From: Rhyacophila brunnea
Taxonomy: Eukaryota > Arthropoda > Insecta > Trichoptera > Rhyacophilidae
Direction of reading: 5' to 3'
Length of the DNA: 64,000 bases
Assembly: GCA_022495005.1 (NCBI GenBank)
Contig: JAGYXB010000081.1
Location: 62,001-126,000, forward strand
The stretch's first letter is position 1, and each line of letters opens with the position of its first letter. The position numbers were made by a program, and so were the translations under genes. Of this stretch, positions 1-11,689 are shown piece by piece. Below the pieces are notes generated by a model. It had not been told where the DNA came from, made no database searches, and worked only from the letters and a program-made list of their open reading frames with translations.

Positions 1-1642
1 TCCATTAAATACACGAAGAAAATAATAGAATGCTCTTATTATTAGTAACATGTGTATTGAGATTTAAATAAATAGTAAACCAAGAACTTAACGGAAAAAA
101 TGAGGAAATTGCTTCCAATTTGAGAAAATGTATTAATAATTAACAATTTTAAGTATAAGTCACTAATAAATACGTCTCAAAAACTATAATAAACTATATA
201 AATAAAAATAAACATTTTTAAAGTCAAATATAAACTTTAAATTTAAAATAAAAATAGTTCATTCACGGTTTTATTTTATATTTATTGAAAAAAAAACATC
301 GACTTGTATTCTAACAAATAAAAATGTGTGTAATTTCAAATCATATTTATAGACACATTCAATTTATTATCATATTGTTTGATAAGGTATTTAAATGTAC
401 TTGTAAATGTTTTTGACTCTTTTTAAATGTGTTTAGTTAATGTCCGTTTGCTGTCTATTCTTTTAGTTGAAAATGTCCCTCTGAGGCAGACAAAAAAGAG
501 CTAGTTACATTTAAAAACAAGTGGAATTAGTAGGTACCATACAATTTTCATTTTTAAACAAATTATACAATGTATTTTCACCATGGGTTGACAGTTAATA
601 CAATATATTGTGACCATACTATAATTAGATTCATTGATCATCCAGTTCCAAGTCAACATAATTAAGTCACATAGTCCACCTAGTCCACCTAGTCTAACTA
701 GTTATGTGTAAAGCTCTAAAAAATCATATTTTACACGGCCTCAAAGGTGCTGAAAGCACAATTGACTGTTAACCGTTTAATTGGTGGTTTGCGGCTGACC
801 GTAGCCTATTGTGGTCGTTTTTATCTTTTTCAATTTTTTAATCAGTTATGATAGTTTTTCGTTACACATTAGCCGAACTCATTCCACCGGAGAAATTGCT
901 CTAGGTACCTACCGCGATTAAAAAAACTACTTGCAATAGTAGAAACCTTGCCGGTTTACTTGCAATTGTTATAAGAAAATTGAAACACGTATATAGATAA
1001 TTGTCATTTTAAAATTACCATTTTATACTGCAAATAAATTACAATGTAGAAAAATGTACTATGTTTTGAAAGGTTTTAAAACGCTCCTGGCTTTAAATAA
1101 TCCCATTTAAGCCGGCTTTGGTATGTTATTTATATTCAAAGTCTGCTTTACTATTACACTATTTCCAAACGAAATGAAATGTTCATACAGGTCATATTTG
1201 TATGCACCTCAGCCATATAATTGCACCGGGATCCTTTAATCTTTGCAATTCCGGATTGACAACATGCGGCTTTTGGTTGCGCCAAATGGTTTATGGCTTG
1301 CTACCCAGTGGCATTCTATTTATATAAAGATTATAAACGCCAACAAGTAATTATATTATTATCAAATTGTACGACCTAACCAATAAATAAAATATTGAAA
1401 ACTATTTATATAATAAAATAGTGTACATAATAATATAATAATTATGTAATAATAATTTTATCTCCTAGTATTTTTCCTACGAGAGCGCCTGTCTCTGAAA
1501 CCTTGGAGGTTGGGCTGATGCCAAATAACTATTCCCCGTAAAAATGGTTATTATAACTTTCATTATGTAAAGGAGCATATGTTCCGCCTATGAGCAAACA
1601 AATGAATTGACTAAGTTACAAGTACCTACGTAATAATATGTG
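1..1642. other. AT-rich sequence without recognised gene
   Basis: No open frame of note and no repeat I can assign. A short direct repeat of 'tagtccacc' lies near 675-690. The 1460-1600 part is less AT-rich and precedes the first SINE, but I could not connect it to any other copy in the window. Confidence 0.6.
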
Positions 1643-1881
1643 CCCACTATAGCCGCGCGGCTTAAGCGTCGGAATATAGCATCGTGGGTCCCAGGTTCGA
1701 ATCCTGGATCTGGCAAGTACACATATTGTTTTTCAATTTGTGTTTGAATCAGGGTATGGACCAAATAGGTTGAGCAAGTGGCTGAAATCCATTTCTTGTT
1801 ATAACAAAATCTGTTAATACAAACCTTCACGCTGTGGAGGCTCATATAATCTTATTAGGATCGGATATGGTCGGAAAAAAA
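1643..1881 (+). repeat. tRNA-derived SINE, family A, copy 1
   Basis: The head is tRNA-like. An A-box-like GCGGCTTAAGC stretch near 1655 is followed by a perfect B box, GGTTCGAATCC, at 1694-1704. These would form an internal RNA polymerase III promoter. The body (AAGTACACATATTG, GGGTATGGACC, AGGTTGAGCAAGTGGCTG) and the A-rich tail are shared with copies at 6581, 31123, 39161 (minus), 47233 (head only) and 57478 (minus). TTAAGCGTTGGACT and CAGGTTCGAATCCTG in the better copies resemble type II (Ser/Leu) tRNAs; that origin is inference. I saw no clean target duplication for this copy. It lies directly beside the non-LTR insertion at 1904. Confidence 0.8.
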
Positions 1882-1903
1882 TATTGGTAGAAGAAAAATC
1901 ATT

Positions 1904-3674
1904 CTTCTTCTTCTTCTTCTTTCACCCTGTCACGTCCCAACATTGGGGCATAGGGCAAGCACAAGTTGGCGCCACTTCCCTCGGTCCATCGCCAACTCCT
2001 GTGCCTCCCGCCATGTCAGACCTGCAGCACGTAGGTCGCTTTTGTAGCATCGCTGCAGGGTGAGGGAGGGCCGGCCACGGCGACGGAACCCTTGAGGCTG
2101 TGCCACAAGGGTACGAAGTGCCGCACTCTTTGGCGGCATCCGGAATACATGTCCCAGCCACGTGAATCGTCTCTTCGTGATAACTTCAATCACCGAAGGC
2201 TGTTGTGTCTGCTCACGAACTCGGATATTTGTAACGCGGTCGTACCAATGTACCCCTAAGATTCTGCGGAGACATCGATTCTCAAAGCTCAAAAGCCGTG
2301 ACTCTTGAAGCTTAGTAAGATGCCATGTCTCACAGCCATACAGGAGCACAGGTAGCACGCACGCGTTAAACAAACGACATTTGGTCCTCACAGAATACAG
2401 CCTTGACCTCCATGCGACTCCAAGTTGATTGAACGCAGAGCCCGCCACACCCATGCGGATTCCAAGTTCACTAGAAATACCACCATCATCGGCAACCGTG
2501 GCACCCAAGTACTTGAATCTGGACACCAGCTCGACGGGCAGACCAGAAACCCGCAGAGGAGTGTCGGCGTCGATGCAAGCAGCACTGCACATGGATTTGG
2601 TCTTAGCGGCATTCAGATGAAGACCCACACGCATCGAGTTCGCGGCTAGCCTGTTCACGGTCACCTCCAACCTCTCGATCGTCGAGTCAAACACGACTGC
2701 GTCGTCTGCATACTCCAAGTCGCACAGTCTTTCTTCGCATAGATCGCTTGTGTCATCATGATGTAGGCGTATCCCACTGTCGGGGCAAACCGTCTTACGC
2801 ATTATGAAATCCATCATGATGATAAAAAGAAAGGGCGCAAGTACACATCCTTGCTTGACTCCTGACGTGATTTCAAAGAGGTCAGAGGGATGTTCCGGCT
2901 GCTCTCACGCGACACTCTGTATTGGTGTAGAGAGCACTTATCACGGCGACCAGTTTCCGTGGGACACCATATCCTAGCAGAATTTGCCACAGAGATTCAC
3001 GATGAGGACTGTCAAATGCCTTTTCATAGTCCACGAAGCAGCAGGCGACAGGTATATTCATCTCTTGGTACTGTTGCAGAAGGCTTCGGAGAGTTGAAAT
3101 ATGCTCTGAGCAGGACTTCCCCGGGACAAATCCACTCTGCTGCGCACGCAAAACGTCCAGCATGGGACTTCTAATCCTGTACAGGAGAATCTGCGCCAAC
3201 ACCTTCCCGGGAACGCTGAGGAGAGTGATTCCTCTGTAATTATTACAGTCTTGTGGGTTACACTTTTTGTGCAGAGTAACAACAGTACCATCCCTCCAGG
3301 CTTTGGGGCACTGCTCCCTTTCCCACACCTCGTGCAGAAGGTCACACAAGGACGGCAATACAGCGCTCAGTCCGCAGAGCAGAAATTCTGCATGGATGCC
3401 ATCATCTCCAGGAGCTTTCCTGCGCTTCAGTCTTTTGACAGCCTCTTTAACTTCAGCAGTTGTCGGAGGATCTTCGCAGAATCCCGATGCAGTAGTGATT
3501 CCGAGGGCGGTGATCTCCGACGGAATATCGAAGGGATGCAATGGAGGTGGGCGATTCAGGACATAACTGAAATGTTGGCGCCATAGCTCCTGGACCTTTG
3601 CAGGTTCGGTGACTGTCACTCCGTCAGAGTTGCGTAATGCAGTGACCACTGGACGTTTCTTACCGCAAATTACC
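1904..3674 (-). mobile_element. 5'-truncated non-LTR retrotransposon with (AAG)n tail and 11-bp target duplication
   Basis: GAAAAATCATT occurs at 1893-1903 and again at 3675-3685, so the insertion is bounded exactly. Read on the minus strand, it begins inside the polymerase gene and runs through reverse transcriptase and the C-terminal region to a 3' end of about six AAG triplets (TTC repeats at 1904-1921 on the plus strand). It has no endonuclease part, so it is a 5' truncation of the kind target-primed reverse transcription produces. The YADD box, the FKYLGA motif and the C-terminal W..A..DR..W motif are typical of RTE/BovB-like elements; the clade call is inference. The base composition is clearly more GC-rich than the flanks. 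Confidence 0.9.
1930..3664 (-). pseudogene. Non-LTR reverse transcriptase, two frames separated by a one-base frameshift
   Basis: The upstream frame (2882-3664) carries RT palm motifs in order: KAPGDDG, then NNYRGITLLSVPGKV, QSGFVPGKS and FVDYEKAFDS. The downstream frame (1930 to about 2875) carries GVKQGCVLAPFLF, the catalytic YADD, NAAKTKSM, FKYLGATV, CETWHLTK, the FENRCLRRILGV stretch, WLGHVFRM and GRPSLTLQRCYKSDL. It ends shortly after an ELAMDRGKWRQL motif. The two frames meet near 2880 beside a run of three C (plus-strand GGG), where one extra base would explain the shift. The catalytic aspartates of the palm look intact, so the RT was disabled by 5' truncation and this frameshift. Fragments of the same family lie at 53458-53665 and 58523-59017. 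Confidence 0.85.
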
Positions 3675-3685
3675 GAAAAATCATT

Positions 3686-5404
3686 ACATACATGTTATGT
3701 TTGTGATTATTTTTCGCTGCCTTTGTATCAAGTTAAACATTACGTTAATGCGTTAATATTTTATTAATTAGTATAATATAAACAGTAACTATTGTAACAT
3801 ATTACATTCTTTTCAACACTTCAAATTTTCCAATGCTTGCGTAAATGCTTTACATAAGATTAACCTATGTTGAATTTCGACAATTTTTAAATATTGCAGT
3901 ATGCAACATTAATATATTCTGCATCACTTGTACAATTTTCATTATTGGAAATGAGCACACTTTCTGAAGATGCTGAAAAGCGAACAGCAAGGCTAGAAAC
4001 ACCGATTGAAATGGAAAATTACAAACCTTAAATGAACTGGAATTTAAATTTAAATACAATCAAATACCTACACTGAGTTGATACAACCTATTAATTTTAT
4101 AGAAAGAGAGTTTGTAGTTATTTTAATATAGTTTAAACTAGGCAGAAAGTCCATCCACAAAAATACCGATGTAATCTATGTGATATAGATTAGATACTTA
4201 CTACATAAATGATTTTATTTCAATCAAGTTCTTTTTTGACCCAGTTACTTGCAATGGACATTGCAATTCTTAAATCTTTTACGTTGAATAAAAAAACAGT
4301 TTATTCAATTCTTTTTGGAAAAGGGAGCTTTGTTTGGTTATATATTATTGCGATGATTAAAACAGTGTAGAATGTGGATTAATCAAAATTTTAGTATGTG
4401 ACTTAGGTCTCATAGGCTGGCTAACTTCTATATTGTTATGTATACAAATTTAGTCATGTCTTTTCAAACATTCAGCACAAATACAGATAGGTACGATTTA
4501 TACATCCGAACGCGGCCAAGCACGTTTATCCTATAAGTTCATGCAATGGAATGTCAATACTCCGAATACCAGTGAAAGCTTAGAAGCGACGATCTACTAT
4601 AATTAAATATGGGAGAGCTATGACAAAAATTAATCATCAAAGATATAAATGAACTCTTAGGCGTGTCTAATTTATTTTTGTTTTATACAACATGTTCTAT
4701 AAGGTTTAGTATTTGGTCTATTGTAGTACTATCTAGTTTTGATAATTGTATTAGTTCAACAAAATAAAGAAAATATTATACCATGATAGTTTATTATTCA
4801 CTTTAAATAATTAAATATCTTAAGAGTATGTAAGTAGATGAATTACTTATTAGTAAATTAAATCGTAAGTTAAACCTACTAAAATGACTAATAAGCTACA
4901 GGATAATAAAATATAAAATATGCTATGATAGAATATTTTAGATAATCAGCGCCAATTCGACTCTGTTCTTGATCGAGTGATTTTAAACAATCTGGCGCCG
5001 CTTGTATGTATTTTAAAGCTAAAGATATATTTTTTGATTTTTATATAATTTCAAAAGACCTACTTAAATGTTTAAAAATAAATTTATAACTTAAAATGAT
5101 TCAACCAACACAACAATTAAAAAAAATTTAAATAAAAAAAAAAACAGTTAACAAAGTTACTAGATACATGAAATCTGGCTGTTGGCCCATTTTTGATTAC
5201 TGGTAAATTTGTATTCAATGGGTATTATTGTGAGATTCATTTGTGTTAAAAGTGTTTTGTAAGATACATTTTTGAACTAGTTAATAATGCATTTTTATTC
5301 TTTTTTTACTATATTTCTGGAGCTAATAATGGAGTGTAGGTGTAGACATTCACAAAAACGACGTTAAGATAATGTGAACTTTTGAAATATTGATGTACAT
5401 AATA
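3686..5404. other. AT-rich sequence without recognised gene
   Basis: No coherent reading frame, tRNA-like motif or inverted repeat was found. A small GGCGCC-containing patch near 4950-5000 is the only locally GC-richer segment. Confidence 0.55.
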
Positions 5405-5660
5405 TGCATATTTTGTATCAGGTGGAAAAGTAACGTTTCAAATATCGAAGTGATGCCGAGGATGAAAAAAGCCACAAAAATTAAATACAAACTAGAAGGA
5501 TGCATATTTTGGCCATGTCTTGCACATCACTATAAGAATCTCAAGGACTGGTTTAAACTCCGTACTTTATCCCTGTTTAGAGCAGCGAGAGCCATTGAAA
5601 AGATGGTCAAAATTATCGCCAATGTCCGACAACGGGTATGGCATTGGATTTTTTAAAAAG
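5405..5660 (+). pseudogene. Non-LTR reverse transcriptase C-terminal remnant
   Basis: Residues read from the frame opening at 5390 include SNIEVMPRM, then a decayed counterpart of the usual FGHVLR motif, then NLKDWFKL, LFRAARAIEKMVKIIANVRQR. This order (N.EVLRRM, GHVLR, LR(D/E)W, LFRAA..K......ANLR) is that of the last 80 or so residues of insect RTE-like polymerases. Part of the motif must be read from a second frame, so at least one indel is present. The fragment has no RT palm and no clear tail. It is a different family from the elements at 1904 and 10033. The match is from pattern recognition, not alignment. Confidence 0.6.
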
Positions 5661-6539
5661 AACTTTATAAATATTTTTGACTGGTTCATAATAAAATTAT
5701 TTATGCGTTTTGATTAAGTAATATATTTTGAAGTTAATGCCACTAATCCACTATGCTGAGTTGTACTCTAACAGGCCAAAGCAATATTAAACGACCAAGC
5801 GCTCGACGTATAGCAATACTGGTCGAGCTTAAAGCCTCTGACTGGAGGTATTCGTATCCCGCTCGAACATATTAGAACAAAGCTTATGGATGGTATGTCT
5901 ATCTCTTTTGGGGGGTGAAACGGGTTTAGTTTTTCTTCCATACGACCGATCTGTTAAAATTGGAAACTTGCAGACAAAGCACGCACGTACGTATGTCGGT
6001 ACGCGAGGTCAAGATTCCGCAAGCTAAGCTTACGTCGAGTTTGACTCCATCTGTTGACCCTACCACTAAGCTTTGTCATTTGAATTTGGAATGGGTTCCG
6101 ATTTAAAATGGGGTAGTACTTACTTATCCGTACAATTGAATGCTAACCGGAACATTGGGTCGGATAATAGAAAGTTAATAACGGATTTTCTGGTACTTTT
6201 AGTCTTATGTCACCACATTATAATATTAGCATATTATATAGATTGCTATAACTTCTTTTACATACCTACTCGTGAAACAAAATGGTATCCCATATCAGAA
6301 TAAACAGATGTAGGTACCACTTGTACAACAAATGTAGGTACGTTCTTAATTTATTATTGTTAATTGATAAATTATATAATTCACATTACAAATAACTGAC
6401 TAAATGAATACTGCTGACTAGATAATTACATTTTAATTACCACATTCAAATATCATGCTGATTATATCGAATGGCCACCATAATCGTTACGCGCTGGGCG
6501 CGTCTTTAGCGTCCAATGTATTACGTTTTTGAATCATGA
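5661..6539. other. Intergenic sequence without recognised gene
   Basis: Locally less AT-rich at 5760-6110, with short CG-containing strings, but no frame, tRNA-like box or terminal repeat that I can support. Confidence 0.5.
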
Positions 6540-7100
6540 AAAAGGGAACAGACAAGGATTAATGATGTGATAGAGTTTGCGAGAGACACCCACGATGGCC
6601 GCGCGGCTTAAGCGTTGGACTATCACGCCGTGGGTCTCAGGTTCGAATCCTGGGTCTGGCAAGTACACATATTGTTTTTCAATTTGTGTGTGAGTCAGGG
6701 TATGGACCTAATAGGTTGAGCAAGTGGCTTACATCCATTTCTCGTAAAAAAAAACAAAAATATCTGTTAATACAAACCTCTACTCTGTGGAGGCCCATAT
6801 GATCCTATAAGATCGGACATGGTCGATAGAGTTTGCTAAAAACCCCAAATGAAAATGGGCTGGACACATACTAGGTCTAAGAAAGAACAATCGTTGGACA
6901 AATTTATTCATCCAGTGGCATCCAAGAGGTACAAAACATCCGCAAGGTAGATCTAGAGGCTGCTGGATCGATGAAATGATAAAGTTCTGCGGAAAAACTT
7001 GGCTACGCAACGCACAGGGACGTGAGAAGTGGAATCAACTTGGAGATTAGCGAGGCCTTCATCCAGCAGTGAATAGATTCAGGCTGGTGATGATGATGAA
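6540..7100 (+). mobile_element. RTE-type retrotransposon 3' remnant with (TGA)n tail, interrupted by a SINE
   Basis: The flanking halves join across the SINE to read EQTRINDVIEFAKNPK, then KWAGHILG, NNRWTNLFIQWHPRG, HPQGRSRGCWIDEM and WLRNAQGREKWNQLGD. This is the typical C-terminus of an insect RTE polymerase (WAGHI.R...RW...L..W.P, then GRP..RW.DDI, then W...AQDR..W..L). A stop sits at the expected WKW tryptophan. The element ends with TGATGATGATGAA near 7085-7100, the microsatellite tail characteristic of RTE elements. The coding strand is interrupted at 6581-6824 by SINE family A. The 5' limit is uncertain. Confidence 0.8.
6581..6824 (+). repeat. tRNA-derived SINE, family A, copy 2, with 12-bp target duplication
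   Basis: GATAGAGTTTGC is present at 6569-6580 and 6825-6836, so the SINE is bounded exactly at about 244 bp. It starts with a GAGACACCCACGATGG-like leader, then a tRNA-like head with GGTTCGAATCC, the shared body, and a 3' end CGGACATGGTC. This is the best reference copy for family length. It sits within coding sequence of an RTE element and so is younger than that element. Confidence 0.9.
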
Positions 7101-7328
7101 TACATAATAAAATTTAAAAAAAAAATGTGTTTTGCTTTGTTATATTTATACCTATAAATTTTTTTAACTTATAATTTGTTTTATTTTGGTTAGGTAAATA
7201 AGATACAAATCCACATTTAACAAAATATCTTAAGAGGCAGAAGGGTGCAAATCCACACTACGTTTTTTTTTTAATTTTTTTTTTAATATAAAATTGTATT
7301 ATTTTTATTCCTTTCTTACATATTCCAG
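7101..7328. other. AT-rich spacer
   Basis: Poly-T and poly-A runs and AT-rich sequence between the RTE tail and the foldback element. Nothing else is seen. Confidence 0.5.
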
Positions 7329-7633
7329 TGGGTCTATTCTATACTTATCGAACACTAAATTGATAAATAGTATCAAACTTAGGGTAGGTTTGTATCAAAA
7401 TATTAGCACTTATTGTAACAATTACACGAAGCCGGTTTTTATTGTTGCAATAAGTGCGATATTTTAACAGCAGCAAGATAGGTGCTGTTAAAATATAGCA
7501 CTTATTGCAACAATAAAACCGGCTTCGTGTAATTGTTACAATAAGTGCTAATATTTTGATACAAACCTACCCTAAGTTTGATAATATTTTTCACTTTATC
7601 ACTTTAGCGGTCGATAAGCATAGAATAGACCCA
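7329..7633. mobile_element. Long foldback (palindromic) MITE-like element
   Basis: The two halves are near-perfect reverse complements. TGGGTCTATTCTATA at 7329 pairs with the end at 7633, and the arms (for example TATTAGCACTTATTGTAAC and ACACGAAGCCGGTTTTTATT) continue inward to a loop around 7470-7490. CAG lies immediately outside both ends (7326-7328, 7634-7636), consistent with a 3-bp duplication. There is no coding capacity. A related, more diverged foldback is at 43682-43957, sharing the TCTATTCTATA-type end and the ATTGTTACAATAAGT segment. I cannot name the superfamily. Confidence 0.8.
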
Positions 7634-8321
7634 CAGAAGTACTTTAATTGAATTAGAATAAAAAAATAATATAATAAAATAAATAAAAATTATATGTATA
7701 TTTTCTTAGAAGTTATGAATATTCGTTTAAAATAAAAATTGTTTTTTGGCTCTCCTGAACAATAATTGGGTATTTGGCACTTGCATCCGTCTGCCTCTGA
7801 GGTACAGATATTAAGATAACTAAGATAATTTTACGGTTGTTCTGAATATGGGTTTATAGCCTGACATATCTGTCAACATTAATAATTGAATTGTCGTAGA
7901 ATTAACAAAAAACTTTCTTCATAATAATTAACCTACTGATTCAAGCACTATACATTCATATATTTTAAATAAAGTTTTATTTCAAATATAATATTAAAAT
8001 ATTATGTATTTTATGTTAATTTTATATTATGTATATTTAACATTATAAAATATTCTAAAAAAAATATGTATATTTAACATTAAAATATTATGTATATTAT
8101 GGATTTGAAGAAAGAAAATAAGCCAGATTATCTACTATGTCCATGATAAATAATTATTTCGTAGTTAAATACTAGAAAATTAAAACTTCTCTATTTAAAA
8201 GTACTTAGTCACTATAGTTTTAACTATATAACTAATTAAACATTGTTATTAATATAGACATAATAAAATCACACCTATCTGATAGTGAATAAACTCGTTA
8301 AACTAGCTGAATTACTAAATA
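7634..8321. other. AT-rich sequence without recognised gene
   Basis: AT-rich, with locally repeated ATTATGTATATTTAACATTA-like strings around 8000-8100 (simple local duplication). No frame or transposon end is supported. Confidence 0.5.
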
Positions 8322-9282
8322 TACTAGCTGAAGTACCCGGCTTCGCACAGGGTTGCTTCCTGGTTATATTTATCTTAGATACGAGTATTTAAAAAATATT
8401 AAGAGGTAATTATTTTTTTAATATTAAAATATCTCTGTAACACAATATGGCAATATGAAGATAATTCTAATAGAAGTAAAGGTCAAACAAAAGAACACTA
8501 AATTAAAATCGAAGCAAACGTTATTAATGTTATTAATATGTAGTAAAAAAAATCAAAATTGGATGGAACAAACAAACAACAAACTTTGTATTTTATATAA
8601 TAGTGTGCGCACAACAACTGACAAAAGTTTCATCGCAATCGGATGAATGGTATAAGAACGCATACGAATAGAAGAAGAAAACGATTTTCTAATTCATAAA
8701 TCTTCGTGGGCATGCGCACGACAACCCATCAAAGTTTCATTGCAATCGGATGAATGGTAAAGGAACGCATACGAATAGAAAAAGAAGAAAATGGTTGTAC
8801 TAATTCAGAAATCTTTATGGGTGATGGCACAACCACTGACGAAAGTTTCATCGCAATCGGATGAATGGTATAGGGACCATACGAATAAAAGAAGATGGTT
8901 GTACTAAATCAGAAACCTTTGCGAGTGTTACCACAACAACTGACGAAGGTTTCATAGCAATCGGATGAATGGTATAGGAACCATACGAATAAAAGAAGAT
9001 ATAATGAAGAAGAAGAAAGTGGTTTTTCTAAATTAGAAACCTTTGCGGGTGTGCATACAATAACTGACGAAAGTTTCGTCGCAATCGGATGAATGGTATA
9101 GGAACCATACGAATAATAGAAAATAGAATAAAAAAGAAGAAGAAGATTGTGATTTTTCTAATTCAGAAACCTTCACAGTTGTGCATTAAACCACGTACCA
9201 AAATTTCATAGCAATCGGATGAATAGTATAGGAACGCACACGGGACACACAGACAGACATTCATTTATATATATAAGATTTA
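8322..9282 (+). repeat. Interspersed repeat with internal 100-130 bp tandem array
   Basis: The left end has ACTAGCTGAAGTACCCGGCTTCGCA, a motif type that recurs at ends of interspersed insect repeats. The right end has ACAGACAGACATTCATTTATATATATAAG, also a familiar terminal string. Between them GCAATCGGATGAA recurs at 8635, 8742, 8853, 8957, 9081 and 9211. Each unit also contains (A)AAGTTTCATCGCAATCGG, GGTATAGGAAC(GC)CATACGAATA, an AAGAAGAAG purine stretch and a TAATTCAGAAACCTT motif. Spacing is 107, 111, 104, 124 and 130 bp. No coding frame spans the array. Confidence 0.7.
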
Positions 9283-9391
9283 GCCTATACGTAAGTTCAC
9301 AAAGTTTTATCGCAATCGGATGAACTGTATGGCAGCGCATAAAATACGAACAAACAAACAAATAAACTAATATTGATTTTTATATATTAGA
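9283..9391 (+). repeat. Truncated extra copy of the same repeat end
   Basis: A seventh diverged unit (GCAATCGGATGAA at 9312) is followed by an ACAAACAAACAAATAAAC stretch and TTTATATATTAGATTTA, paralleling the end of the preceding repeat. It appears to be a 3' fragment of a second copy or a tandem duplication. Confidence 0.5.
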
Positions 9392-10032
9392 TTTAACGAA
9401 TGTATTGATTTATTCCTAAGATAATTTTGTTACTATATAAAATATTTCTGGGTGAGGGAAACTATTAACAATAAGTACTTAGGTATCTACTGAAACACTT
9501 TTAATTATACAATTATATTTTATGTTTATGTAAATATTCGGGTGTTTTTAAAAGCTTTTAAATATAGTTAATATAATATTACTTAATTACTTTCCATTCA
9601 AACAGCAATATCATAATATCAAAAACGGACATTTTGAAAGCGGGGAACAAACAAACAGAATGGTGCTGTCACTGCATGAACAACCTTTTATAAACTTAAC
9701 TGGATATTGACACGGTGCGGGTGGTGATCTTTTGTTGGGGAAAAATTGGGAAAAACCTCTTCAATGGGCCAGAGTTTGATATTTCCTATTTCCTATTACT
9801 TTCCCTATTATCCCGCAGAAAATATACATTCACCTTTTTCACGTAAACAAAGTTAAATTAAATATTTGAAAAGCTTTAACGCGATATATTCTGCTAGAAA
9901 TACATGTATTAAATGGGTCTAACTTTAGTTTGTAATGCATTATGTTTTTTGTAAAATTTTTGTATAATATATTAAATATATGCTTGATAATTCATCTAGA
10001 CCAGATTATTTAATTTAGTTAGTATTTTATAG
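9392..10032. other. AT-rich sequence without recognised gene
   Basis: No supported feature. The last 12 bases, AGTATTTTATAG at 10021-10032, are a candidate left target duplication of the RTE-like element that follows. Confidence 0.5.
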
Positions 10033-10347
10033 GGGGTATCTAATGGGGTAGTGCATGCGTACCGCACGACACTGTATCCTGATAGTGTCGCATAGCATTC
10101 GCATCGCAATTCCTATCTCCGCCTCCACGTGGTGAACCCTGTAAGCTTGAGCAACTACACCTAAGATCAGGTAGTCAACCCTGGTGGAAGGTGTGGTTAG
10201 GACTAACGGAGAAGGAAGAAATGGCCCTCCAAAAAGGGGGTTAAGCGTGGGGTTAACAATCCCACCTTGTAAAAACCCAACTGTTACGAATCCTCAACCA
10301 AAGCCTCGGAAACCAGCAACATCTCCACGAGACCTCGCAAGCAAAAC
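10033..10347 (+). other. 5' leader of the RTE-like element
   Basis: GC-richer than the surroundings. It contains GGTTAGGACTAACGG, AGGAAGAAATGGCCCTCC, a GGGGGTTAAGCGTGGGGTTAAC stretch and CAATCCCACCTTG, ending just before ATGGACTTAATTTTTGATAC at 10348. By position it would hold the internal promoter and 5' untranslated region. That role is inferred from element architecture; no promoter motif is claimed. Confidence 0.6.
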
Positions 10348-11080
10348 ATGGACTTAATTTTTGATACATGGATCACACGAACACTGTATAGAAGGGGACC
10401 CCTCAAGGAATTGGTCTCCGATAAGAAAAATATAAAATTAATGTTCTGGCAGTCCAAGAAACTAGACTTCGACCTAAACTCTCACACGGTATTACATAGT
10501 AGTAAGGAGAAGGGTCACCATGAATTTGGAGTTGCCTTTATTGTTGACAAAAAGATAAAAGGCAATATTCTAGATTTTACCCCAATTAATGAAAGAATAT
10601 GTGTACTCAGACTAAAAACTCAATTTTTCAACCAATCGATCATCAATGTACACGCAGAAACAGAAGATAAAGATGACCTAATAAAAGATACGTTCTTCAG
10701 TAAATTAGAAGATGTCTATGATAAAGCCCCCTCAAATGATATAAAAATTATAATCGGGGACCTAAATGCAAAAATTGGCAAAGAACAAATATATCAGGGA
10801 ACAATGGGTAAAAAAAGTCTACACAATGAGAGCAATAATAACGGAATTCGGATCATAGACTTTGCTATATCCAAAAATATGGTTATAAGCTCGACCCAGT
10901 TCCCTTCCCTATAAAAGACATACATAAGTGGACATGGACCTCTCGTGATGGCAAACACCATAATCAAATCGATCAAAAGATAAAAGTCTGAAGCTATAGA
11001 GGTGACTCTGACCATTATCTACTGTGCATGTCTTATAGATGCCGTATAACATGTAGAAAAACAGACAAGCACCAACGAGC
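10348..11080 (+). pseudogene. Endonuclease domain of the RTE-like element, inactive
   Basis: The 188-residue frame at 10348-10914 starts MDLIFDTWITRTLYRRG, where the family has TWN(V/I)RTL; the active-site Asn is replaced (position 9). The metal-binding Glu expected in LQE(T/I)RW is missing: the region reads FWQSKKL (34-39). EFGVAFIVDKKI, NERICVLRLK, HAETEDKDD (102-110) and GDLNAKIG (137-144) are recognisable. The frame then stops, and the SDHYLL motif near 11003-11020 is reached only after a frameshift. Loss of the Asn and Glu means it could not nick DNA even if the frame were open. Confidence 0.8.
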
Positions 11081-11689
11081 GCCACAAATAAATATCGACA
11101 GCCTTGAAGACCCAGAAGTTCTATGCCAATATCAAGACTCTCTAACCGACAATCTTCCTGAATCTGATGCAGAAATCTCCACTGAAGATGCCTGGAACAA
11201 CATCAAAAATGCTATCGCACTCTCAGCTGTAAAGAGTACCTATAGGCAGTAGCCCAAGAAGAACCAGAAGTAACTGGTTTGACGAAGACTGCTCAGCAGC
11301 CATAAAGAAAAGAAATGAAGATAGACGAATATACTTAGAGAGACCAACGAGAGAGAAAAGAGTTAAGAATGAGCAGTCGCGAAGAGAGGCCAACAAGACT
11401 ATAACAACAAAGAAACGAGCATACCTAAATGCAACAGGGCTTAAAATGGAAAACGACTTTAGGAATAACAAATATAGAGACGCATACAAAGGGGTCAACT
11501 TTTTCAAAAATGGATTTATACCCACCACTAGCCTATAATGGACAAAAACGGGAGAGATTATCGGTGATGAAGAAGGAATTAAACAAAGATGGATGGAATT
11601 CTTCAAGGAACTCCAGAACCCTAACTTACAGGATGAAAATACCCCACCAGACCGCGACTATAGCACCATAGTGCAACGAACCATGCATC

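Noticed and set aside
2425..3586. Plus-strand frames overlapping the non-LTR element
   Set aside because: They are antisense shadows of the minus-strand reverse transcriptase.
8560..9391. CRISPR-like array
   Set aside because: Units of 100-130 bp are similar throughout, with no constant repeat and unique spacer pattern, and the window is eukaryotic.
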